Shown: in pieces, positions 23,991-35,819 of the stretch | Layout of the letters: each line of letters begins with the position of its first letter | Numbering within the stretch: position 1 is the stretch's first letter | From: Polytrichum commune | Lineage: Eukaryota > Streptophyta > Polytrichopsida > Polytrichales > Polytrichaceae | Reading direction: 5' to 3' | Assembly (NCBI GenBank): GCA_950295325.1 | Contig: OX485806.1 | Coordinates: 33,542,001 to 33,606,000 of the forward strand | Length of the DNA stretch: 64,000 nt | Position numbers and translations under genes: made by a program | The notes under the pieces: model-generated | The model's database searches: none | What the model saw: only the letters and a program-made list of their open reading frames with translations | What the model was told of the DNA's origin: nothing

Positions 23991-25595
23991 GTTTGTTATA
24001 ATAAAAAATTAGCAACAGTTGGAAATATCCATGGTGATCGCCCCCTTTACACTTGTACATTCAAAATCTGAACCTATCGTTCATATGTTACCGCTCATTG
24101 CTCATGTGTCACCGCTCATAGCTCATGCCTAAGCTTCCTTTTTTGTGGATGTTGGACAGAGGAATGTAATGAGCATGTTGATGATAACAAGGATGATGAC
24201 ATAATTGAAGAAGGTACATGTAGTTATGGAGCCTTTGCATATGGTTCCTTGTAGAGTATCTGAGGTGAGACATTTCATTATGTTCATTGCATATTCTTCA
24301 ACTGCCAAAGGACAATGGGGGCATTTAGATACACAGTTGAAAATACAATCCACTACATGTTTGATTAGATTGGATATGATTGTGTTGTAACTTACATTGC
24401 ATTGGTTTTGGTATTCTACATGCATATGATTGTACTTTAAGTTGCACTAATAAAACAAAAAATTGAGCCCATTAATTAGATTAGTGTGACAATATTTTGG
24501 ATTTTTGGCTTTCTTTTAAATTATCACAATCATTAGACATTGAGTTGTGAGAGCAATCTCCTCTTACACTTCCATCTATGCCCAACAACTTAACTCTAAC
24601 TCTTGTACATTGCTTCCATCAATTCACTTATCAAACCTATGTGAATTCTAAAAATATAGATTAGAAATTTATCAATTTTTAGAATGTGCTTTCATTTTTT
24701 TTCAAAATAAGATGTTGAATTTAACATGAACATTAAATTTCAATTTCAAACTCTCATCCCGTGTTTGCGATTGTTGATTTTAGAAGTAGATTAAAGGCCT
24801 CTCCCTACCAAACATTACCTAAGAGTAAGTGTATTAGAAAAAAAATCCTAAACTACTTGTCTATATTGATTATTGATTTTTCATATGGCAAGCGTGAAAT
24901 ATGGGAGGTTCTATGAGTAAAGTAATACCTCTTGGTTTCCAACCCAAAGGTGGGCTTATATTTCTTCTTACGTTACAAATAACTAGATTAAGATTTGAAT
25001 TTTTTATTGATAGTAAAACACTCATAACTTCTAGAAAGAAATTCATATTTTTATAAGACTAATTCCAATAAAAGAGACTTCAAGGCCTATGTGAATATAA
25101 TTTTTTTTATAAAGAATGGAGTAATACATGACAAGCCTCTGAAGTTAGTTGTTCTCAACAACATGGTTTTCTAGATAGTCTTATGTTAACCTTTGTAACT
25201 TATAGACAAAAAATTCACATTACTACAAAGATAATTTTTATGAAAAGAATATTTCAAGATCTATTCACATATATCATGTATATAAGGAATGAACCTAGAA
25301 ACAACCGGTGACAAACTTTTCAAGGCAGTTGTATTTATCGGACTTATAATAATTTACTTGTAAAATATTTTCTAGCTAGTAAATGGATTGTATTGTAAAT
25401 ATAATGAGCTTGACTTAATTTTTAAAAATTTAAATAGTGAATATCACATCATTTTTCTTTATACAATACTAATTTATTACTTAAACACTACTAAAAATGA
25501 CTAAATTACATGTCTTTGGTCAAATGTAGAGTTGACTGAAGACCACATTCGAAAATAATACATTGAAATTAAAGAAGTAAGAGATGTGGTCCGAG
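23991..25595. other. gene-free; diverged tandem duplication near 24970-25340
   Basis: No gene is supported. Two copies of a segment of roughly 170-190 bp occur. They share AACTT.TAGA..AAATTCA, a TTTTTATAA block, CAAG.CCTAT.CACATAT-like text and an AGGCAGTTGT or GAAGTTAGTTGT end. Near 24080-24125 the phrase ACCGCTCAT..GCTCATG repeats twice. Confidence 0.45.
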
Positions 25596-25775
25596 CTGAC
25601 CCTAAACTACTGGATGATGGTGGAGTGATACCCAAATCTCGAGGAAGAGGTTGGCGGTTCGATTCCCCGCTGTGAAATCTCCTCTCTACTTGACTGATAA
25701 ACTTGTTTGGTGGTTAACTACCTCTTGTGCTTTGGCGTCGGCATGTCAACCTTCTGTCTCAAAAAGAAAAAGTAA
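25596..25775 (+). mobile_element. tRNA-derived SINE, copy A
   Basis: The pol III B-box GGTTCGATTCC lies at 25656-25666. A tRNA-like region lies upstream, with a plausible A-box around GGATGATGGTGGAG near 25612. A non-tRNA body follows, and the copy ends in an A-rich stretch (CAAAAAGAAAAAG near 25760-25772). The segment from GACCCTAAACTAC through the B-box to TCTCTCTACTTGAC matches a second copy on the minus strand at 57900-58062, which shows it is a dispersed element and not a single tRNA pseudogene. No clear target duplication was found. Confidence 0.7.
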
Positions 25776-26261
25776 GACATGAAGAAGTTAAAATCAAACC
25801 CCTTTTGAAGGGTTGCTTCGAGAGGTGGGGGGTAATGTTATGTTATTTTAGCTACCTACTAAAATACTATGCAAAAGAATGCAAAGTCTTCCCACCTCGT
25901 TTTAGCAAATACTTGTAGTGCCATTATAATTTTGCTTTCCTTCTCAAGCTTGTAGTTTGGCGGTAGAGAGGCCTCAGAGCCCAAAGTTCAAAGTCCATGA
26001 AGTTTTCACCCACATGGGGGGGTCTCTAGGGTGGGTCTATGGGGGTTTGTTTGTAATCTAGTTTCCTTTTGTTTGGTATTAAGTATGTGAGATATTTTAT
26101 GGGTATTTTATGTATTTGTTTCATGAGTTTCTTTATCTCATTTGGAGGTATTTTGAGGTGCTTTAATATTCGTATTGATCATTTATGTATGACACCTCTT
26201 ACACCAACGGTGATGGTGATGAGGGGGTTAACTTTCAACTATGGATATACTCCAAAATATG
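25776..26261. other. no gene seen
   Basis: AT-rich sequence with short random frames lies between the SINE and the dispersed repeat. Confidence 0.5.
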
Positions 26262-26760
26262 AATCATAAATTAATAGGCCTTTATTACAAATCATGAGTA
26301 AGTCATGGAACATTTTTCATCCTATGTAGGATGTAACTCAACAATTGTATCAAACAAACAAAGACAAAAACACAATAACTTAGCTACAATCTAGAGAGAA
26401 AAACTCAAGGGAGTGATGAGCACTCCAAGAACCTTCAATTCTAAAAATCTAAAACCCAAATTCAAAACCTAACAAGATTGGAGAAGGTAGTCATTGAAAA
26501 TTAAGACCACATGACAACAATGGAGGGAAACATGAATTGGGTGAAACTAATACATTTATCATCAAAAAACTTCCTCTAAATCTTATGAGCCATTTTGTAC
26601 AAACCTACCTTTATTTCCAAAAAATTAATTATAGCCTTTAAAACTTCCAAAGTAAAGAAAAATAATACCCCTGCCTTGTATATACTAGTATATATCCTAA
26701 TGCCTCAAATAATTCCCCCTTCTTACACTCATGTTAGTTAGTATGTGGTATGAAGAATCC
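26262..26760 (+). repeat. dispersed repeat family, copy 1
   Basis: This segment matches 36040-36505 along its length. Shared blocks in order include CCTTTATTACA, CATCC.ATG.AGGATGTAACTCA, CAAACAAAGACAAAA.CA, CACAATCTAGAGAGAA.AACTCAA, and CTTCTTACACTCATGTTA near the end. Identity is around 75-80 percent by eye. No coding capacity or terminal repeat was seen, so the class is unknown. Confidence 0.7.
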
Positions 26761-26787
26761 ACCCCACAGTTGTTGAAGGCTACACTA

Positions 26788-26922
26788 TTTTATCTAATTA
26801 GTGTGGGTGGGATATTCATGTGGGTTGGAATTTAATGTGGCCCAAATTAATTTCATTGTACTTGCTTTGGTTGACATTAGTAATGTTATAGTACTTGTGT
26901 GGCCCACACTAATTAGACAAAA
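26788..26922. mobile_element. MITE-like element, 135 bp, 20-bp terminal inverted repeats
   Basis: The left end TTTTATCTAATTAGTGTGGG (26788-26807) and the inverted right end (26903-26922, plus strand CCCACACTAATTAGACAAAA) agree at 19 of 20 positions. Further pairing occurs inside (GGGTGGGATATTC against TGTGGCCC is weaker). The flanks show no clear target duplication, so the superfamily is open. The element lies about 770 bp upstream of the ELIP start codon. Confidence 0.65.
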
Positions 26923-27695
26923 CAATGTAGGGTTCAATCAGACAAGCCAGTCTCCGGGAAGATTCTTGGGCAAAAATCGTTCAAAATCGTTCAAAATCCT
27001 AGTGTTTCCAAGTACAACCGGTTACATGTTGTGATCTTTCGGTTTTTCTATATGAATTTTGAGGTATATTCCGTAGATTCGTCGAAAATGATGGGTGGTT
27101 TCCCGGAAGTCTTGAACTTCAACTGGTTATGTCTCAGATTCTACCGGTTTTGTCTCAAATTCAACCGGTTCATCTGTAACTAGCGGTCGGTTCTCCCCGT
27201 CAATCAAACAAGCACGGCCGTAATGAAGCGAGAAGGATTTGCAGAAGCTTGTGAGGCGTGCTGGAGCGAGGAAGAGGAGACTTGTGGCAACGGTACCTAC
27301 TTCCCGCTATGTATGTAAGTAAGTACAGTATTTGTCTTTTCTTTGTGCAGAGCCCAACACTTGTCGGTCACCTGAAAACTGCTTCTGCCCATCTCTGATC
27401 GAGACTGCTGAACTGCCATTTTCATGTGCCACATGGATGCACTACCTGCATGTCAAGGATTCATTCATCGCTGCTCTCTAACTTACATAATCTCTTCACG
27501 CCTGATCTCACCAACAAATCACACACACCGAAGTCAATTGAGAATATTGCATTTCAGAAGCTACAAATTGTTGGGCGTTTGTGACATTAGCTCGAGGTCT
27601 GCTTGTTAAGCAATTCTTATTGAGTTTTGCACTGTTTCTTTTGAGCTCTTCAGCTTCGTCACCTACATTGAGTATTCAATATTCCACGCTGTGAA
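26923..27695 (+). promoter_or_regulatory. ELIP upstream region with repeated ACCGGTT boxes
   Basis: Four ACCGGTT-like boxes lie at about 27017, 27123 (ACTGGTT), 27143 and 27165. The last three recur at roughly 20-25 bp spacing with CTCA.ATTC between them. The segment 27153-27173 is a 21-bp perfect inverted match to 61769-61789 inside the hAT element. No convincing TATA box was placed. A possible 5'-leader intron (GTAAGTAAG near 27316, TTTGTGCAG near 27350) would be compatible with plant splicing but is unproven. Confidence 0.45.
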
Positions 27696-28400
27696 ATGGC
27701 TGCGATGATGGCCCAAGTAACCTCAACCCGTGCTGTTCTGGGTGGTCTTTCTACTGTCACCTGTCGGAGATTGACGCTCAACACATCCCGTGTTGCATCC
27801 ACAGTTCCCTCCTACACATTGACCAAATTCTCTGCTGGACGAGTTCGATGTGAGGCCGGGAAGGGGTTGCGGGAGGCCATTGACGAGAGCACCAAGAAGG
27901 AGATCACCGCTGACCAGATTCTGAGGAACCAGGAGACCAATGAGTCCGAGCAGCGCTCCTACTTCGGTGCCAAGCCCACCGCAGGCTTCGACCAAGCCGT
28001 GGGCTTCACTCCCCGCCCCGAGATCGAGAGGCGGCCCGAGACGGGCGACAAGTCTTTCTTCAGCGTCTTCGCCTTCGACGGAGCAGCCCCGGAGGTCATC
28101 AACTGCCGCCTGGCTATGTTAGGCATAGTGTGGGCATTCGTGGCGGAGAGGGTGACAGGGTTGAGCGTGGCGGAGCAGCTGTTGAACCCCAGCACCAGCG
28201 GGTTGGTGTACTTCGTGGGAGCGGTGCAATTGTTCACATACGCATCCATCGTGCCCATCATGAATGGCGAGTCCACCGATGCTCGGAGCTTCGGTCCGTT
28301 TACAGCTCGCGCTGAACGATGGAACGGGCGGTTGGCCATGTTAGGGTTCCTGTCGTTAGTCATCACCGAGGCAATCCGCGGGGCACCCGTCTTCCATTAA
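27696..28400 (+). CDS. ELIP: early light-induced protein (ELIP), chlorophyll a/b-binding-like, intronless
   Basis: This is an uninterrupted 234-residue frame. Residues 1 to about 52 are rich in S, T, R and A and end at AGRVRCEAG, which suits a chloroplast transit peptide. Three membrane helices follow: about 131-155, 169-188 and 207-229. Helices I and III carry the paired ligand motif of the light-harvesting superfamily, PEVINCRLAML (E133, N136, R138) and AERWNGRLAML (E207, N210, R212). ELIPs sit in the thylakoid membrane and bind free pigments under high light, cold or desiccation. Length and architecture fit the family. The first of two nearby Met codons (MAAMMAQ) is taken as start. Many seed-plant ELIPs have introns, so an intronless copy could come from retroposition, but I see no poly(A) remnant or flanking repeat. 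The gene looks intact. Confidence 0.93.
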   Translation: MAAMMAQVTSTRAVLGGLSTVTCRRLTLNTSRVASTVPSYTLTKFSAGRVRCEAGKGLREAIDESTKKEITADQILRNQETNESEQRSYFGAKPTAGFDQAVGFTPRPEIERRPETGDKSFFSVFAFDGAAPEVINCRLAMLGIVWAFVAERVTGLSVAEQLLNPSTSGLVYFVGAVQLFTYASIVPIMNGESTDARSFGPFTARAERWNGRLAMLGFLSLVITEAIRGAPVFH

Positions 28401-30254
28401 ACTTCTGCCTCCAATTTTGTCTCCAATTTTGTGCATAGTGAGTGATGCTACTGAATCTGTCGCGCATTCAGTGTGAAGACACCTTCCTCGAATTGGAGAT
28501 TGAGAGAGTAGTCACGCATTATGGCACTGTAGATGCTGTATATTGTGTTATATACCTTCCTTCTGTAATTAACTTTCAGGCAGGCTGTGCGATTAGCAAG
28601 TTGACTAGTTGATGACTCTGTATATTGATGGTATGTGAACCCGAAATTGATTTTTGGAAATCTATAATGGATGAGTATGTATTGTATACGTGACAATTGA
28701 TGATAAGCTTGAGTCATACTGTACTGGACATTGTTGCTGTGATTTTCTAGGCATACCTATTCAGAAATAGTGCATACAGTGTCCTAGGTTCAGTACACTT
28801 CCTGTGATCTGACTACTTGAAAATCGTCACATCATTTTTAAATTTGCAGGCTTAAAACAACACTGGAAAGTGGAAATTAGACACTCATAACACACATTCA
28901 AAGCTCTCTTTCCATTTTGCGCATGGTTTGGGAATTCTTGAGATTGAAGAGCACTTTAATGTAAGAGATTGAAAGTGGCAGGAGTGCAATGGAAGGTTTG
29001 GGCAGGATAGTTGCAGATATCAGAGAAATTGCCGTTGTACCTTACATCCCACATGGAGAAAGAGAGGTGATTTTGGAAAAGGAAAAGATGGAAATAAGAA
29101 AATGTCTCATATCCATATTTCTCAATGTTTCATGTCCGTATTTTTCAATGTCTCATGTCCACATTTCTCAATGTCTCATGTCCATATTTCTTAATGATTC
29201 ATTGTCTCATTCTATCCAATTAAAACAACTATTTTTGTTTTCATGATCCAGAGTCATTGCATTGTCACATGCATTAATATGGATCATTGTGAATATGGCA
29301 GTACAAGTGATTTGGAACAATTATTTTCTTGAAACAATGCAGATTACATAACATATCTGTCTCACAAACTCGATGAACACCTAAAATTGTTGCAATTACT
29401 GTAATTGACTCTTAATACTGGTATTACTGTAATTGACTCTTAATACAAGTAATCCTCTTGGTAGTTTCAAAACTTTCTGTGAATTGGGATATCTACAGTA
29501 CTCTTCTAATTTCACACCAATTTGAAATCTGCTCTAGCTTCAAATCAAATGCTCTGATTGGTGCTCTTGTCCAAACATGGGTAGCTCAATCTACTCAGTG
29601 GGAGGGTACCTGTGGGTATGGATGGTGGGGCTCAATACATTAGATCATTAGAATTTGCCGAGCTATTAATACCACGAAAATTTCAATTTGGAAAAGTGCA
29701 TCAAAACACAACAAGAGCAATTTTTCTTGCAAAACAAATTGCATGTTCCCGAAACAGATTACTTGTGTTGAAACAACTCTTTTACAGCACAATGCTGGCG
29801 CGCCTTATGGCAATCAACTCTAAGGACTTGTACCCTTGGACATCATGATGCTCTTCAACAAATATATTTTTCCAGCTCCACCAACTCACTGATAAGAATA
29901 TTCATTTACATTTAGGAGCAATATCTAAGAAACTAACTTCTCTCACAGCAGACCCTTATTCAAGAGCCAAAGAATTACCCCAAATTCATGTAGCAATAAT
30001 GTAATATACCAGGCCTATAGGTATGTAAAGTACAGCACATACAAACACCAGGCAGTAAGGTCAATTACTGCCCCCACTGACCAAGTTCTAACCCACCTTA
30101 TTCTTGTCAATTAAAGCCGAACAAGATTACTATATAGATTCACATCAACCCTCTTAACAAAAGCCACAGTAAAATATCCATTTCAGACGGTTAATGTTAT
30201 AAGTCGTTGTTCTCGCATCTTGATGAAGCCCACTTAAACCTGGCCCATATTGAG
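28401..30254. other. ELIP 3' region and gene-free spacer
   Basis: No second gene is seen between ELIP and the CTL stop codon. A four-copy 24-bp minisatellite at 29101-29200 is listed separately. Confidence 0.55.
29101..29200. repeat. minisatellite, about 4 copies of 24 bp
   Basis: The unit TCTCATGTCCATATTTCTCA plus AATG repeats head to tail four times with one to three changes per copy, ending in partial units near 29213. It lies about 700 bp after the ELIP stop codon. Confidence 0.8.
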
Positions 30255-33200
30255 TTAGATTTCTGCGTATGCCAAGGGCAGCACACCTTGCAAACCACAG
30301 TCCAGATTTGTGCCTGGATCATCCACACCAAAATAGCCTTTCAGGAAGTACAAGTAGTGCGACATACGATCGAGCATGCGGGGATCATCACCGTGGCCAC
30401 ATTCAACATCACTGGCCTTGATGTTGATTGTCATACCAAATCCAGGTTTGCGGTTCAAGAGGGTGTCGTTCTTGGTGGGAACCCACTGGCCAATCATCAC
30501 CTCATGCGGAGAAGGCCTTGTCTTTGCAGGAGTCATCCAGTACCATATCGCTGCTTGCCATGCAATAGTTGCATTGTTTGACAAAATTTCAGGGTGATGT
30601 AAAAGATCCTGCTTCAGAGCCACACCGGTTGGGCCATAGTTGTAATTCCTGAACAGGAAGAATTAAGAACAGTGTTACAACTCATCAGATCAGCGAACTT
30701 TGCAAATTCTCAAATTTCACAGCAAGCAATCAAACCTCCTATATTGCTCATATTTCAACAAGAGTTTAGAGAATGCTAGAAACCCAGATAAGCACATTCT
30801 TAAGCATCATATGTGAGGACGTTCTCTTTCTATTCTAACTTCAAGAATAAGTTTCCAAGAACCAAGGTCCTTGATTACATGCATAAATGCCACGCATAGT
30901 CAAGTGGGAAGCTCTAATTAGTCCACCCCTCATTGTTGCCTATCTTCGGACAAAGCCTTCTCCTATCTAACTTACCAAGATTCAACTTAAAGACCTTACC
31001 AAAAAGAATCTCGACAAGTGTATACTCTTCAAGACGCTTATGATTTATGGAAAACACCCAGTACACTACTCAAGAATGCTTTGCACTAATTCAGACAAGT
31101 GATATAGAGAAATCTGAATTTCATGTGTCAGGCACTGTAAGGATGAGCAGTTTTAGGACATCAGCTTCTGACTTTTGTCAGTTATGAGGGTGCCATCGAC
31201 ACAAGCCATATACAGAAAGGAGACCACACACATACCAGTACAGAGGAAACGCTCCTCGGCCATAGTAACCAGCGCCTGGAGCACAGGGGTAAAGCAAATC
31301 GGTCTTGCAGTAGTCCTTCTCAGGTGCAAGCTCTTGGTTGTAGCACAAACCCCATGCGTATGGACCATCCTTCGCTCCTGACCAACCACCTGCCAACCAC
31401 ACACATCGCCCATTACTAATTATTTCCCATGTTGAGCATCCACCAAACAATGTCTAACTGCGAGGTCTTTATAGAACCAACCAACCAACCAACAAACAAA
31501 CAAACGCCATCCTCAAACTGTGACGGCCCTGTTGTGAAGACTTCGTGTGCACAGTTCACAAATTGGTTGCTCCTTCGATCAATTGCCCAAGTGCAGGCTG
31601 CACTGAATCAGTTGAGAACAGAGACTGCGCATCAGCTGGACCTGATCTGTGACGCACCTGCACACTCCATTCACGAGGCAAAATACTCCAAGAAACAGTA
31701 CTGTCCATGCAGCAGTGTAGAGGCCGCTGCAAATTACCAAACGGTGCAACTATGGCTGACACTTCCGAGGGTGCACCACGTAAAGAGAAAATGGAGGTCT
31801 TTGACATTTATACAATGAAGGAGCTATGTATGGGTTATGTCAATGGCCACTAAAGACCAACGACCCAACTGATCGAGACCATCTTGGATCCTCCCCATTT
31901 ATATATATGATCAGTACAGTTGACAGGTTAGGACCTTTCCTAAGCAGATGTATGGCTACACATCTCTCGTTTCAAGGTTTGACAGCATCGTGCTCTTTGA
32001 GATTTCTCCAGATGCGAGCAGGAGCAATAAGAACAGGATGTGATTTCTTGTAGGTAAGGGTGGCGAATTGCTCAACAGGAGGGCTGGCTATACACACCTT
32101 GACATCAGCTTAAAATTATACTATACACGAAGATTCTTCCCGTATCATGCAGACTAAGTGCACCACATGGATCATGTCATGCTTACGTTGGCTATTGCCA
32201 CACACGGGATGGCAACATGTTCTTCCTCACACATAACTACTCCTAAGAAAACAAATCACTGCATTTTTTTGCCCTTCCTTCCTTGCACAGCAAGAAACAA
32301 CAAAAAACGACCACAAGCTGCAGCCGCTGGAACCCACATCTGTGCAGCGCAGCTATGGGTGACATTTCCGAGGTGCACATTTTCTCACCAATGGATGGTT
32401 TTAGACATTTCAATAGAGGATCTGTGTATGTTATCTCGGTGGCCACCAAACACCAGCAACCCAACAGACTGTTGTGGATCCCAATGGACCTTTCCTAGGC
32501 AGATGGATACACATCCCACGTTTTCAAATTTTCGACAGCATTTTGCGCTTCGCAGTTTTCCTAGATGAGAGGGCCCAAGAGGAGGCCACCCTACCCTTTA
32601 TGCAGAAACGAGCACAATTTTTTTCTGTATAAGAGGTGTAAATTGTCGAACATGATTCCCGAATTGTGCAGAATAATTGCAGCGTATGGTCACTTGCTTA
32701 TGTATGCCATTGCAACACATAATGGCAAAATGTACATCCTCGTCGCACTCCCCTGCTCCTAGAAAAAGAAGTTCCAGCATTTGTTTCTTCCTCGCACAGA
32801 AGCAACAAACAACAAATAGCGACCAGCCAGAGCTGGTGGAACGCACATCTGTGAAGCTATGGCTGGCAGTAGGCAGGAGCAGCGAAAATAGAATCCGATT
32901 CCTGAAGGTAAGGATGTTGTAATGCACAACAGGAGGTGGGCTAGCTACCCACCATGCAGAAACCGGCTAAAATCTACACTGTATACAAGATGAGTCCCTT
33001 ATCGTGCAGGTTAAGCAAATGGGTCACATGCTTACGCATGCTATCGCCACGCATGACGTAGTGGCAACATGTTCTTCTTCCTCGGACAAACCCCACCTAC
33101 TTACCCGAGGGAGACAAGTTATAATAACATTGGTGCTGTTTTCTTCTTCCTCGCACTGCAGCAAGAAACAACAAATAGCGACAAGCTAAAGCCGCTGTAA

Positions 33201-34229
33201 CCCACATCTGTGCAGCTATGGCTGCCACGAGGCAAGAGCAGTGAGAGTAGGATTCGATTGCTGTAGGTAAAGGTGGAAAATGGCAAACTGCACCCTTAAC
33301 CATGCAGAATATCAGCTAAGAATTACACTGTACTTGATGATTCTTCCCGTATCGTGCAGGAGCACATAGGTCACATGCTCACACATGCGATGACCATGAC
33401 ACATGACGGAATATGGCACCATGTCCTTCGTCGCACACACACCTCACAGTCCGAGGGAAAGAAGTTGTAACACCATTGGTGTTGTTTTCGTCTTCCTCGC
33501 AAAGCAGCAAGAAACAACAAATAGCGACAAGCCAGAGCCGATGGACTCACATCTGTGCAGCTATGGCTGACACGAGGCAGGAGCAGTGAGATTTGGATCT
33601 GATTGCTGTACGTAAAGGTGGCAAAATACAAAATGCACCCTAACCCATGCAGAAATCAGCTCAAAATAACACTGTCCACGAAAATAATCCCTATGAGTCA
33701 CATCCTCACGCATGCCATCCCCACACACGACGAAATCTATGGCAGCATGTTGTTCATCCGAAAAAACAAATATTCAGCTGTCACAGGTCCACTGTTGTTG
33801 TTTTCTTCTACTTCCTCCTAGCACAGGACCAGCCGAAGGAAGAAACATCAACAAGAAAATTGATGTGAGGAGGAGGACAGAGATGGAATGTGGGGGCTTA
33901 CATGACGTCTCGTGAGCGACGTGCGCGAAGAAAGCAGCGAGCTCCCTCTTCTGCATCACATCGCCACCGATGGTGCCGAAGCCCTCCTTCTCGTACAACT
34001 GGGCCGCGGCGATGAAGCTTTCGTAGGTCCAGAAGCTCTGCGCATGCGCCACTCGGTCGTTGCGGTGGTTGAACATGCCCTCGAACATGTCCACGGTGAA
34101 GATCTGCTCCACCGTCTTGTTACATCCCTTCAACATGTCCTTGGTGCATGTGGCTCCTTCAACCTGGGCAACCATTGCCCCTAGGACCACCACCACCGCC
34201 ACCATCGCCATCGCGGCTGCACCTCTCAT
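30255..34229 (-). CDS. CTL: GH19 chitinase-like protein of the CTL type, 291 aa, three exons
   Basis: Exons are 34229-33902, 31389-31236 and 30648-30255, with GT-AG junctions and consistent phases, giving 876 coding bases. Residues 1-25 form a signal peptide (MRGAAAMAMV, then a hydrophobic core to VEG), so the protein is secreted. There is no hevein chitin-binding domain. The domain order follows plant CTL1/CTL2: KTVEQIFTVDMFEGMF, FWTYESFIAAA, KRELAAFFAHVAHETSCGW, GPYAWGLCYNQE, YPCAPGAGYYGRG, WNYNYGPTG. CTLs act in cellulose and wall assembly. The two GH19 acids appear present, E107 (HETSC) and E129 (YNQE), 22 residues apart as in barley chitinase (67 and 89). Arabidopsis CTL1, as I recall it, lacks the first. 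The start at 34229 is preferred over an upstream in-frame ATG at 34301 because it places the signal peptide at the N-terminus. Intron 1 (2.5 kb) holds a tandem array. Confidence 0.92.
31690..33830. repeat. tandem array in CTL intron 1, five diverged units
   Basis: The anchor phrase GCAGCTATGGCTGACA or a close variant occurs at about 31747, 32347, 32868, 33213 and 33557, giving periods near 600, 520, 345 and 344. The last units share long blocks such as AGCAAGAAACAACAAATAGC, ACCCACATCTGTGCAGC and GATTCTTCCCGTATCGTGCA. Nearly all of the 2.5-kb intron is made of this array. Short frames within it are not genes. Confidence 0.8.
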
Positions 34230-34825
34230 TGCTTCTTCTCCTCCTCCTTCACCTCGATCCAAACCCCGACTACTCCCAAACCTCAAAAACTGCAATGGCA
34301 ACCCTCAGAGCTTCGAGCTTCGATAGCTCGAGAGTGCACTAGTAGCTGCGATGGCCGGGCGCCAGCAATAATGCAACGCGTGCGAGACCACGAGACAGCG
34401 GGTCTGAGACGAACCGCCCGTCATGTCCCGTCAAGTGCCCGTCAAGTTCCCGTCGCTGCCCTTCACTATGACTGAGGTAGTCTCAAGTGCAGCGGGTATA
34501 GGGGAAAAGAACGGTAAAAGGAAAAGGTTGCCTATATTATAGGCTATTATTTAGTTGGGGTCCACACTCCCTACACTCCCTTTGGTAGTGGGGTGGTGCC
34601 ACGTAGCTACTTTTGGGGATTGGGTCGGTAGTGAATTGGAGTGGAAAAGCTCCATGTGAGGGATTAGTTGCACTTTGCTATGTCAATATATATGGTCTAT
34701 GGTATAAAGCTCTAAGGTAAATGGGTCTTAAACGGTTACAATTTCCAACTAGCCCACTTCTCCTAGGATATGAAACACATGATTAGTGCAAGATGGTTAG
34801 CAAATCCATGTCAAGGCCATAGCCA
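34230..34825. other. CTL 5' flank, no further gene
   Basis: This region should hold the CTL leader and promoter. It is C-rich near 34240-34290 and AT-rich further out. No clear TATA box was placed. Confidence 0.4.
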
Positions 34826-35520
34826 CTTTCCTCATAACTTTTGGAGTTCATATGAAAATCTTATTCATTATCAAAGTGAAGATTCTCGTGCTCGTTAAAA
34901 TGGTTAATAGGTATGTAGGTCCCCCCCCCCCCGAATTTATATTGACTATCAATCTTATTAAAAGTGCTATCATAATTTGAGAACACGAGTCAATCTATTT
35001 CAAAATTATGTCTTTATGGTATCCATTCTTGAACCCACACCAAACCACATACACATGTAAATGCCTAATAAGAAAAGTAACTGAATATTAGTCGTTCTAC
35101 CATATGACATAAAGCTTCATGAGCAACTTAAAAAATGAATGCTTTTAGGTATGCACCTACTTCTTGGAGGATATTAAAAAAACGATTTAGAGATGATTTA
35201 GAGATGAAGTAGGGCCGTACTACTCATTTTCCTCAAAAAAAATTGGAGCTCATATGAATATTGCATATATTATCAAAGCGAAGATGAGTCTCGTTTTCCT
35301 TGAATGAAAAGATGGGTTCCCCCAGTCATATTGACTATTATAACCTAGAATAGGCATTCAACACAAATGAATTGGGCATGTTGTCCAACGAACTCTTTAA
35401 AACACATATTTTTGGTGTTTGCTTTTAGATTCACATCTAAGCACACATCAATCAAATATAAGTGTCCACATAAGGTAAGTAATTGCATGCTTAGCTTACC
35501 TACCAACCTTTCTGTAACCA
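34826..35520. repeat. diverged direct duplication, about 405 bp apart
   Basis: Two copies share, in order, a TTTCCTCA..A.TTTGGAG.TCATATGAA block, a TATCAAAG.GAAGAT block, a run of C, TATATTGACTATCA or CATATTGACTATTA, and a later AACACA.AT.TTT.GGT block. Copies begin near 34828 and 35237. A loosely related segment occurs near 51230-51420 in pectinesterase intron 1, so this is probably a dispersed repeat. Confidence 0.5.
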
Positions 35521-35819
35521 CACGCTAAATTTGCAAGTTGTGAACATATTGGATTGAGAAACAAAACTTGTGCTCAATACAATGCAAAACTCTATCATAA
35601 TTCACACTTGAATTTCAGTTCTATTGAGGTGTACCATTGCAATCTTGTGCATAAAATGCACTTATATCATTGCATTGTGCAATGTAATGCACCAACCCTA
35701 GTGTATTCCATTGTAAGAAGTTAAGAACCTCCTTCAACTCCCGCCCTCATGAATTACTTACATATGAAAGGTCAATCAGGTTGGTGCTTTACCTTAGACT
35801 ATAATCTTTATCATCACAT

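Noticed and set aside
31429-33915. Many short frames between CTL exons 1 and 2
   Set aside because: All lie in the tandem array of intron 1 and repeat with it; they are not exons since the CTL reading frame closes without them.
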